DNA of 64,000 nucleotides from Candidatus Marsarchaeota archaeon (lineage in GTDB: Archaea; Micrarchaeota; Micrarchaeia; Micrarchaeales; Micrarchaeaceae), in the NCBI GenBank assembly GCA_023473665.1, contig JAMCYM010000003.1, forward strand, positions 62,001 through 126,000, given 5' to 3'. The notes below the pieces were generated by a model that was not told the DNA's origin, did no database searches, and worked only from the letters and a program-made list of their open reading frames with translations. The position numbers and the translations under genes are program-made. Positions 51,161-58,531 of this stretch are shown one piece after another (position 1 is the first letter of the stretch; each line of letters begins with the position of its first letter).

Positions 51161-51406
51161 TCAGATGAGCGTCTCCTGCTCTACCTCTACCTCGTTCACG
51201 CCCTCGATTTTCTTCAGCTTCTCTTCTATGCTCGATGAGCTGACCTTCGAGTCGTCGAACGCGAAGAAGGCCTTTATGACCTTAATGCCAAAAGCCACGT
51301 CTTCTGTCTGCAGGCCGTTCGGATTGAGCTTCTTTATGCCCTCGAGCGCCTTCTCGAGCTCGCCCTCCTTCGGATACACCTTGTATATAACACCTACGTC
51401 GCTCAT
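51161..51406 (-). CDS. ef1b: Elongation factor 1-beta (aEF1B)
   Basis: 81 residues from ATG at 51406, which overlaps the stop of the zinc-ribbon gene (TGATG). VGVIYKVYPKEGELEKALEGIKK, then EDVAFGIKVIKAFFAFDD and a C-terminal IEGVNEVEVEQ match the archaeal guanine nucleotide exchange factor for EF-1alpha. Slightly shorter than the usual ~90. Confidence 0.92.
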   Translation of the reverse strand: MSDVGVIYKVYPKEGELEKALEGIKKLNPNGLQTEDVAFGIKVIKAFFAFDDSKVSSSSIEEKLKKIEGVNEVEVEQETLI

Positions 51407-51576
51407 CAGGGTCCCTCGAATCCGCACTCGTTGCACTTGTAGATGTTGGAAGTCTCCCTGCAGTGCTTGCATCTCACTATGGTGTCTTTGCCGCACCTCG
51501 GGCACTTGAACTCAGTGTACTCGTGCGTGAGCCTCCCGCACGACCTGCATTCCTTGCCGGGCAATATTGATGCCAT
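51406..51576 (-). CDS. Zinc-ribbon protein (HVO_2753-like) coupled to aEF1B
   Basis: 56 residues from ATG at 51576, with four CxxC pairs: CRSC, CPRC, CKHC, CNEC. This double zinc-ribbon protein precedes aEF1B in many archaea and is thought to bind RNA. Translation is coupled to aEF1B through TGATG. Confidence 0.88.
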   Translation of the reverse strand: MASILPGKECRSCGRLTHEYTEFKCPRCGKDTIVRCKHCRETSNIYKCNECGFEGP

Positions 51577-51616
51577 ACAATCGATCTCTTTTATAGTTTG
51601 CAATTAAGGGCAGAAG

Positions 51617-53461
51617 TCAGCGCCTTGCGCCTGCATGCCTGCGCCCTGCCGGCCTTCCGCGCTTCCTCGGCCTGCCCACACGCTTGGGCTTGTACGCGAA
51701 TGCCGCATACAGTATTGTTGATACAGCTATAGTTAGCGCCATCAAAAGGTATATAATTACTATGCCGCTCAGCTGGATCTGCGGCGATGGCGGCGTCACG
51801 ACGGGCTCCACGGTTGTGGTCTGCTGCTGCGACAACGCGCCGTATATGTTGCTCGTATCGTTGCTCAGCTGGCTCGCAAGAAGCGCGGTCTGGTATGCAT
51901 CAACGGCATACGCGCCAGCAGCGCTCGCGTTGCTCGCTGTCTCAGCATTGTAATAGTAGGCCATGGCCTCGTTGGCGAACTGCGAGGCCCACACGCCGTA
52001 CGTTGCGTTTGACGCCAAGGCCTTCGCTGTTGAGAGCATGGCTGACGTGCTCATGTTGCCGATTGGGCTGCCGAACGCATAGGCATAGTCGGCGCTGAAT
52101 ATCGCGACGGGATAATTGCCCTGCGCGTAGGCCTTGTTCGCAGCAGCCAGGTAAAGGCTTATGCCGTATGGCTCTGCCCTTGTCATCCTCGCATTGGCAA
52201 TGCTCGAGAGCGAGCTCGGCACTGCCGCGGCACTGCCGCCGAGCTTGCCTGCGATGCCGTACATGTAGTTCGCAGCGGCGCACCATCCGCTGGCCTCGCC
52301 TGCCGAATATAGATCTTCAAGCACTCCGTCAGTGTCTATTGCAGTCGCGTTGTACGTGCCGATAGTAGAATTAAGCGTGTACTCGGCCCATGCCTGCCTG
52401 AGCTCCCCTCCTATTACATACTCGTAGTTTGCAGAGGTGAGTTGCGGTGCTGCCAGTGAGCCGCATTGCGCGTTAAGCGAGTTAAGGGTCTGCAGCCCGC
52501 TCTGCTTGGTCGCATCATGATGCAAAAACATGTAAGCGTTGATATAGTCCAAGAACGCCACGTCCGCGCTCGTGTAAGTATAGCCCTTGGAAGCCAGGCC
52601 CGTGCTCTGGCTCAGGTCGCTGCGCATCTGCGAAGCTATGCCGGAGAAGCCAGGCTCAGCGGCAAGGCTTGATATGGCGAAATCGGTGAAGTTTATTGTA
52701 TAAGCATCGAGCGAATCGAAGGCGCTCTCGTTGCATGCGTTGCTGCACATGATGCTTGCCTGTGGCAACGAAGCTACATGATAGTTGGTAGTTGTGAAGT
52801 TGTACGAAGTTTCGTTGGCGATGCCGCTGATTTGCGAGAACGCATACGCATAGGCCTGGCTCACGTTCGCAACCTGCACCAGCGGCACTCCGAAAGTTGT
52901 CTGTATAAGCAGGTACAGCTCGTCCTCGAATGACGTGCTCGGCACAGCCGGCACGAGCACGAGGTCCAGCCCCGATGCTGCGGCAGCGGCCACCTTGTCA
53001 TAGACGCCGCCTACAGCACCTATGCCACCATCGTTGCTTATCGTGCCCGTCATGGTGAAGTCTGTGCGCAGCGGCCTTCCGCTAAGCGCAGACACCGCAA
53101 GCATCGTCATCGCGCCTCCTGCGCTAGGGCCCGACACATTCGCCTGCTGATCCATTATGTAATACGAGAAGTTGTAGGCGCTGAAATTCATGCCCAAGAA
53201 TGCAGCCCCTACCTCTGCTGCGGTCCTGGCCGATGCAAGCGTGTTGTTCGCTACCTCTGCCGGCCCGCTTACTGCGACAGTGCCGTTGCCGTGCGTTACG
53301 GTAAGGCCGATGAGCGTTATCGTGCCTGTATTGTTCAGGAGCACCACTGCAGGTGCATGTATCTGCGCCGTGCCTGCAATCTGGGCGCCTGCCAAGCCTG
53401 CCAGTACGAACAGCGCCATCGCCGCCAGTAGAATAGACTTCATTTGAACACGCAGAGACAT
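51617..53461 (-). CDS. Membrane-anchored Lon-like (S16) serine protease, archaeal COG1750 type
   Basis: About 614 residues from ATG at 53461. A signal peptide (to about residue 27), a Lon proteolytic domain with VSGPSAGGAM (catalytic Ser113) and GGVYDKVAAA (catalytic Lys156), then a long Ala/Ser/Tyr-rich helical region and a C-terminal membrane helix (about 575-597) with a basic tail. No AAA+ ATPase domain. So the protease faces outside the cell and is anchored at its C-terminus. Confidence 0.88.
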   Translation of the reverse strand: MSLRVQMKSILLAAMALFVLAGLAGAQIAGTAQIHAPAVVLLNNTGTITLIGLTVTHGNGTVAVSGPAEVANNTLASARTAAEVGAAFLGMNFSAYNFSYYIMDQQANVSGPSAGGAMTMLAVSALSGRPLRTDFTMTGTISNDGGIGAVGGVYDKVAAAAASGLDLVLVPAVPSTSFEDELYLLIQTTFGVPLVQVANVSQAYAYAFSQISGIANETSYNFTTTNYHVASLPQASIMCSNACNESAFDSLDAYTINFTDFAISSLAAEPGFSGIASQMRSDLSQSTGLASKGYTYTSADVAFLDYINAYMFLHHDATKQSGLQTLNSLNAQCGSLAAPQLTSANYEYVIGGELRQAWAEYTLNSTIGTYNATAIDTDGVLEDLYSAGEASGWCAAANYMYGIAGKLGGSAAAVPSSLSSIANARMTRAEPYGISLYLAAANKAYAQGNYPVAIFSADYAYAFGSPIGNMSTSAMLSTAKALASNATYGVWASQFANEAMAYYYNAETASNASAAGAYAVDAYQTALLASQLSNDTSNIYGALSQQQTTTVEPVVTPPSPQIQLSGIVIIYLLMALTIAVSTILYAAFAYKPKRVGRPRKRGRPAGRRHAGARR

Positions 53462-53514
53462 ATTGCATTGCAAAATTTAATAAACCATTCTGGACATTTC
53501 GCGAATTCGCCGCG

Positions 53515-54468
53515 CTACTGCGCGCCCTGCCTCATCACGGTCTCGTACTTCGTGCCCCTGTTCCACAGGAAATCGAAGCGGCTCTTCGCGTGCGCGTGGT
53601 CTATGCTGACTATGTGCTCGCTCTTCTTGTTTATTATGTTGAGCGGCGGTATCTTGTAGGCGCTCCTCGAGTCCATTATCAAGCGTTCGTGCTGCTGCGC
53701 TGCGTCATCCTGGTTCATGATGCGCAGCTCGAACTCTATCTTCAGGTTGTGCATCTCCTCGACGAAATCCATGTAGCTCTTCTCGAAGTCCCTGCCGAGC
53801 CTGTCTGCCCTGGTGAGCAGGCGCACCTTGCTCACGTTTCCCACGCTCTTGTCAGCGAGCCTCGTCAGGTTGTCCATCGCCTTTGGGTCGAAGTGCATGT
53901 CCAGTATGCTCACCTCGCCCTCCATCCTACCTATGAGCCTGTTCGCTATGACGAGCATGTTCGAATAGGGCCTCTCGGGGTTTATCTCTATTGGACGCGT
54001 GGCCCTGTGCTGCTGCTTGCCCGCGCTCTCGAGCATCGCAAGCACCCCGCCCACAAGGGAAAGCGCCCCGGCTATGTAGGGCGCGGAGACCTGCAGCGCG
54101 CCGAAGCTGAAGTCGGTGTCGAGTATTACCGAAAGGAGAATGAATGCGAAGGCGGAGAACGCAACGACGCTGCCTGCCAGCCTCACGTAGGCCTTGGAGA
54201 AGAGCCAGAGCACCCCTATGGCGAACATTAGCAGGGCGAACGGCAGCATTATGTAGGTTATGTGCATGCCTATTGGCAGCGACGAAGCCCTGACAAGCGT
54301 CTGCAGGATCGTGTTGCTGGGAGTTATATTGTACGTATTGAGTATCACTGCGGCTCCAGTATCAACGCCTGCAGCATATGAGAGCACCTCCATGTAGTAG
54401 AACGTCGCGAGCACGGCTAGGAAGCCCCCTGCCAGAGATATGTAAGATATGCCCTTCCAGCCTGCCAT
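53515..54468 (-). CDS. Four-helix membrane protein with PLD-like C-terminal domain
   Basis: 317 residues. Four membrane helices in the first ~145 residues, with an extracytoplasmic loop after TM1, then a cytoplasmic domain of ~160 residues. In this domain ISILDMHFDPKAMDNL, VRLLTRADRLGRDF and HERLIMDSRSAY are ordered as in a single PLD-type half (H-x-R/K-x3/4-D). I do not know a family with this combination. Upstream of, and on the same strand as, the Lon-like gene. Confidence 0.55.
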   Translation of the reverse strand: MAGWKGISYISLAGGFLAVLATFYYMEVLSYAAGVDTGAAVILNTYNITPSNTILQTLVRASSLPIGMHITYIMLPFALLMFAIGVLWLFSKAYVRLAGSVVAFSAFAFILLSVILDTDFSFGALQVSAPYIAGALSLVGGVLAMLESAGKQQHRATRPIEINPERPYSNMLVIANRLIGRMEGEVSILDMHFDPKAMDNLTRLADKSVGNVSKVRLLTRADRLGRDFEKSYMDFVEEMHNLKIEFELRIMNQDDAAQQHERLIMDSRSAYKIPPLNIINKKSEHIVSIDHAHAKSRFDFLWNRGTKYETVMRQGAQ

Positions 54469-54499
54469 AGTGATATTTGCGAATGCTAATCTTTAAACC

Positions 54500-54646
54500 T
54501 TGGTCGCTGGCGATGAGAGAAGCAAGCTCTCGGAGTTCATAAAGGACATAGACGTAAAGATATACCACAGGCCCGAAGTGCACAAAATAGACCGTGCTGA
54601 AACTCCTAGCATTACAGGCACATTAACCTCATTTGAAGTCCTTTGA
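54500..54646 (+). CDS. Possible 48-residue ORF or gene remnant
   Basis: TTG at 54500 opens a 48-codon frame containing FIKDIDVKIYHRPEVHKID, ending at TGA 54644-54646. Codon choice is like the genes around it, but it has no standard start or clear ribosome site and no recognised family. It lies in the ~190-base gap between two minus-strand genes and may be a decayed fragment. Confidence 0.25.
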   Translation: MVAGDERSKLSEFIKDIDVKIYHRPEVHKIDRAETPSITGTLTSFEVL

Positions 54647-54657
54647 CCTGTAGCTGC

Positions 54658-55137
54658 TTATTCGCCTGCATTGTCAAAGTTGAATTCGCATTCGCCAATC
54701 CTATCCTTGATAGCGTTCTCCCTGCTCAGCTTCATCTCCTGCAGAAGCTTCGCCGCTGCAGCCCTGTTCTCATCAATAAGAAGAACTACCGTCTCTATCC
54801 CGAAGTTGCCCTGCTTAAGCTTTCCGTAATTTATATCTTTGTAAAGCGTCTCGTCTATACGATTCGGATGCCAAGTAAAATCCCTCACCAGCATGTTGAA
54901 GAAGTAATCGATCGCTTTATCATCCCTTATTAAGTCGTCCGTCTCCGCATCAAGCTTGGCCGCAAGCTCTTCGATCTTGCTCTTTCTGCCCAGCACGTCG
55001 ACGCACTCCTTCCTGAGGAGATGGGTAAGGGCTCTCTCATCCTTGTAGAGCTGAAATACATTGACCTGTTTGCCTGCCTGCTTTGTTCCACCAGTTTCCC
55101 CTATAGCAACAGTCTGCGCCATAGCACCATCATTCAC
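54658..55137 (-). CDS. Orphan soluble protein
   Basis: 159 residues (ATG at 55137; 55122 possible), acidic and helical with no membrane segment or Cys pairs. LYKDERALTHLLRKECVDVLGRKSKIEELAAKLDAET and a VVLLIDENRAAAAKLLQEMK stretch suggest a helical bundle. Family not recognised. Divergent from xpd with a 111-base AT-rich gap. Confidence 0.55.
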   Translation of the reverse strand: MNDGAMAQTVAIGETGGTKQAGKQVNVFQLYKDERALTHLLRKECVDVLGRKSKIEELAAKLDAETDDLIRDDKAIDYFFNMLVRDFTWHPNRIDETLYKDINYGKLKQGNFGIETVVLLIDENRAAAAKLLQEMKLSRENAIKDRIGECEFNFDNAGE

Positions 55138-55248
55138 CTATCGCCGAATCAGATATTTATTGCTTTTGAGGCGCATTTGCTAAAGCCATATACTGGGTTC
55201 TAGCACCAGGCTGCAACCATATTTATCATTTCGTGCAGCAATACTACC

Positions 55249-57090
55249 ATGGACTACTTGTTCAGGTTCGAGCGCACGCGGCCGTTCCAGAAGGATATGA
55301 TGGATGACATAACGGCTGCGCTCTCCTCAAAGCGCGACATACTGGTCAATGCCCCTACTGGCGTGGGCAAGACCGATGCAGCGCTCAGCGCTGCGCTCAC
55401 CTATGCATTGAACAATGACCTCGACGTGTTCTTCCTTACGCCTAAGATATCGCAGCACAGGATTGCGGTGGATGTGCTATCAGGCATACGCTCCAAGTTC
55501 GGCCTCGACTTCAGCTTCGTGGACATGGTGGGCAAGCGAACCATGTGCGTGAACGACAAGATCAACGCCATAGAGAACGAGGCGTTCTATGCAGCGTGCG
55601 AGAATCTGGTAAAGAAGGAACGTTGCCCGTTCTTCTCAAGGGCAAAGCTCACGACCAACGCGAACGAGCTGAAGGACGTGGTTGACGCAAGCCACAACAC
55701 ACTCTTCGGGTTCTCGTTCGACCACGGCCTCTGCGCCTATGAGATTGCAGCAAAGCTCGCGCGCGACGCACGCGTTGTGGTTGCCGGCTACCCTCACATA
55801 CTGAACCCGTACACAAGGAGCACCTTCCTGAAGAAGATAGCGCACAGCGTGGAGCGCAGCGTAATCATATGGGACGAGGCGCACAACATCCTTGAAGCCG
55901 CGAACTCTTACTTCAGCAACGCGATATCAAACTACACGATAGAGAGGGCGTCTGCCGAGCTCAAGTCTATCGGCAGCCCGATAGACCTCAGCTACCTCTC
56001 GTTCGCGCTGAAGGGCATGTCCGAGAGGCACCTCAGAACAAAGGCCGAGGCGTTCATCGGCATTGACGACATGCCGGAAGAGATAACCGCAGGCTCGGAG
56101 CAGCTCACGGCCTCGCTGGAGCGCGCAGGGCTCGAGTTCATAGAGCAGAGCAGGGCCAAGCGCTCGTCGCTGATGCACCTGGCGAAGTTCCTTGAGGAAT
56201 GGAAGGCTGAATCGGACTCCATAGCTCGCATAATGATCCGCAGGAACGACAGGCTGCGCCTGACGCTCAGCTGCCTCTACCCCGATCGCTCGGTGCCGGT
56301 GTTCGGCGAAGCGTACTCGAACATATTCATGAGCGCCACGCTGGTGCCGCTGGATATGCATGCGAATCTCCTCGGCGTGGGTGATGCGATGCTGAAGAGC
56401 TACGGCTCCCCGTTCCCGCAGGCGAACAGGCGCGTCTTCATAGACGCAAGCGTGACTACGAAGTACGAGCACAGGTCGCAGCTGGAATACAAAAAGATAG
56501 CCTTGAACATAATGTCGATAAAGGCAAGGGTGCCTGGCAACCTGGCCGTTTTCTTCCCCAGCTTCGACGTGCTGGACAGCGTGCACAGGCACATGGCAGA
56601 CGTATCGATATTCAGGCAGCGCCGCGACATGAAGAACGTCGCCGTTGAGCAGCTGATCACCAATTTCAGGGAAAGCCAAGACAGCATGCTCTTCGCGGTC
56701 ATGGGAGGCAGCCTAAGCGAGGGCATAGACTATCCGAACAACTCAATAAAGGGCATAGTGATAGTGGGCATACCCCTAACGAAGCCCGATCTGGAGCTGA
56801 GCGCCAAGATAAGTTACATCAACAAGAAGTTCACAGGCAGGGGCAGCGAATACATGTACACCATACCTGCCGTGATAAGGGCCGTGCAGGCAGCGGGCAG
56901 GGCGATACGCAGCGAGACCGACCGCGCCGTGATAGTGCTGATGGACATGCGCTACGGCTGGCGCATGTATTCCAGCCTAGTAAGGAATTCGATACCTATA
57001 GAAGACACCAGGAACTACATCTCGCGTATCGACGAGTTCTGGAAAAAGGCCATAGAAAGCAGCCGCACAACGCCTTTGCAGGATGATTGA
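55249..57090 (+). CDS. xpd: XPD/Rad3-family DNA helicase
   Basis: 613 residues. Walker A APTGVGKTDA (35-44), iron-sulfur cluster Cys100, Cys117, Cys126 and Cys162, DEAH box at 209-212, later superfamily 2 motifs ending with QAAGRAIRS (motif VI). A 5'-3' helicase for DNA repair. ATG at 55249 follows a TATA-like CATATTTATC about 35 bases upstream. A decayed vapBC locus begins right after its stop. Confidence 0.94.
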   Translation: MDYLFRFERTRPFQKDMMDDITAALSSKRDILVNAPTGVGKTDAALSAALTYALNNDLDVFFLTPKISQHRIAVDVLSGIRSKFGLDFSFVDMVGKRTMCVNDKINAIENEAFYAACENLVKKERCPFFSRAKLTTNANELKDVVDASHNTLFGFSFDHGLCAYEIAAKLARDARVVVAGYPHILNPYTRSTFLKKIAHSVERSVIIWDEAHNILEAANSYFSNAISNYTIERASAELKSIGSPIDLSYLSFALKGMSERHLRTKAEAFIGIDDMPEEITAGSEQLTASLERAGLEFIEQSRAKRSSLMHLAKFLEEWKAESDSIARIMIRRNDRLRLTLSCLYPDRSVPVFGEAYSNIFMSATLVPLDMHANLLGVGDAMLKSYGSPFPQANRRVFIDASVTTKYEHRSQLEYKKIALNIMSIKARVPGNLAVFFPSFDVLDSVHRHMADVSIFRQRRDMKNVAVEQLITNFRESQDSMLFAVMGGSLSEGIDYPNNSIKGIVIVGIPLTKPDLELSAKISYINKKFTGRGSEYMYTIPAVIRAVQAAGRAIRSETDRAVIVLMDMRYGWRMYSSLVRNSIPIEDTRNYISRIDEFWKKAIESSRTTPLQDD

Positions 57091-57096
57091 CTACTA

Positions 57097-57129
57097 ATTT
57101 GTATACAAATGTTTATACATGTTTACAAA
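57097..57129. promoter_or_regulatory. Palindrome and three 10-bp repeats, probable VapB operator
   Basis: ATTTGTATACAAAT (57097-57110) is a perfect 14-base palindrome. Overlapping it are three head-to-tail decamers at exact 10-base spacing: TGTATACAAA (57100), TGTTTATACA (57110), TGTTTACAAA (57120). Such helix-phased sites are typical of ribbon-helix-helix antitoxins, which repress their own toxin-antitoxin operon. The pseudogene start lies 10 bases downstream. Confidence 0.55.
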
Positions 57130-57139
57130 ATACCCTATT

Positions 57140-57531
57140 ATGCGCATGGATAGCGTCGTCATCAGTGTCAGAATAAAGCAGAAAGTAAAGGGTATGCCGC
57201 TCATTGGCTCGTCAGCGATTGTCAAATACTTTTCTAAAGAACCAGGCTGGCAAGCAGTCGAGTGGTATATAAGCATTTCATCAACGGTGCCTCTTGCTCT
57301 GCCAGAGCTTGGGAATGCGCTGCTCAAAAAACTGAGTAAGAAGGAGATAGATGAAGACACTGCGAGCAAGATACTGGAAGGATATTCGTCTAGTGCGATT
57401 CTGCTGGACCAAAACAAATACCTTCTGACGGCGTTCGTCATAGCGTCCAGCACCGGGCGACATTCTGCGACAGCCTGTTCCTCGCTGCTGCCTTGACTGA
57501 CGGCAATCAGATGCTAAATACTGTACCGACC
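57140..57531 (+). pseudogene. Decayed vapBC: antitoxin N-terminus fused to broken PIN toxin
   Basis: The frame opens with MRMDSVVISVRIKQKVK, the first strand and turn of a ribbon-helix-helix antitoxin, then runs straight into MPLIGSSAIVKYFSKEPGW, the start of a VapC PIN domain; the rest of the antitoxin is missing. The first catalytic Asp (normally D-S-S) is Gly, one A-to-G change. After TGR (57452-57460) the frame ends in noise, while the next frame continues with TFCDSLFLAAA..., so one base was lost near 57460. The tail runs antisense into the presenilin-like gene. In-frame it gives 119 residues, certainly without toxin activity. Confidence 0.7.
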
Positions 57532-58518
57532 CTACAGCGCCCCATATATCAGCGCGTACAGCGCTATCCCTATGCCTATGCCGAAAAGCAGGGGAGGTAT
57601 GGCAGGCAGGGCGCGCCTGTACCTGCGCAGTATGTACATGGTCAGCGCAAGCCCCAGCACCGCGCCGAATATCACGAACATGCTCAGCGTGAAGCTCAGG
57701 AACACCTTGTAGGCTGCTATTGCAACCATGAGCGGCACGGCAAGGTCGCCTGTTCCAAGGCCGACGCTAGCCACCATGGGCACCATGCCCTTCAGCCCCT
57801 TCTGGTGTATCTTAGTGATGTGCCCGCCGGCCTTCTTGAATTCGACAAGCTCCCTGTTGTACTGGCTTAGCTCGGCAGCGCTCAGGCTGCTCTTCGGCAC
57901 GGCCTCGACCTCGTGCACATCCACCATGAAGGCGAGGTTCTGCTTCTGCACAGCGTCAGCCAGCGTTATCATGTGCTTCGTGATGAACACGGCAACGAAG
58001 TCATATACGGCGAGAAGCGCCATGAGCACCAACGCCACCACGAAGCCGAAGCCAGCGCCAAGCGCCACGCCAACGCCTATGCTTGCTAATATGGCGGTGG
58101 CGTTCCTGAGCCAAGGCCTCATGTTCTTCGCTATGACCAATGCTATGCCGAGCGCGCCTCCTGCTATGAATGCGACGGGCACTGTGCTGCTGAGTATTGT
58201 TACTGCGGCGCCCGTGAGCTCAGACAGCAGCACCGAGAACACTATTGCCGAGGCCACGAATATTACAAAGCCCTCGAAGAGCCTATACACTCCTATGTAG
58301 AACTTCATGAGCAGTATCATGAGCACCGTGATCGCTATTATGTACGCTATGAAGAAGAGCGCTGTGCTGGGCCCTGACACCACCTGCACGCTCGCCACCT
58401 GCTGGTACGTTGCGCCGTTGAAGAGCAGCGCCGCGAGGAACAGCCCTGCAAACTGTACGATCATGAACATTACGAGTATCTGAAGAAGCTGCCTGCCCTC
58501 TATTACCCTGACACCCAA
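57532..58518 (-). CDS. Presenilin/signal-peptide-peptidase-like intramembrane aspartyl protease
   Basis: 328 residues, nine predicted membrane helices. The catalytic pair is present: AVYDF (Tyr172-Asp173) and GLGTGDLAVP (Asp258 in the G-x-G-D motif); the third signature is PAIP (305-308) in place of PALP. Archaeal relatives such as PSH cut transmembrane segments. Start TTG at 58518 is 13 bases after the MCM stop; an ATG at residue 17 would cut the first helix. Confidence 0.9.
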   Translation of the reverse strand: MGVRVIEGRQLLQILVMFMIVQFAGLFLAALLFNGATYQQVASVQVVSGPSTALFFIAYIIAITVLMILLMKFYIGVYRLFEGFVIFVASAIVFSVLLSELTGAAVTILSSTVPVAFIAGGALGIALVIAKNMRPWLRNATAILASIGVGVALGAGFGFVVALVLMALLAVYDFVAVFITKHMITLADAVQKQNLAFMVDVHEVEAVPKSSLSAAELSQYNRELVEFKKAGGHITKIHQKGLKGMVPMVASVGLGTGDLAVPLMVAIAAYKVFLSFTLSMFVIFGAVLGLALTMYILRRYRRALPAIPPLLFGIGIGIALYALIYGAL

Positions 58519-58531
58519 AACCAGCGCCCCG

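Noticed and set aside
57094-57453. 119-codon minus-strand frame opposite the vapBC remnant
   Set aside because: Ser/Leu-rich shadow; the plus strand explains the sequence as antitoxin and PIN pieces plus operator.
57493-57870. 125-codon plus-strand frame starting MTDGNQMLNTVPTLQ
   Set aside because: Only its beginning is meaningful, as the frame-shifted tail of the PIN pseudogene; the rest is antisense to the presenilin-like gene.
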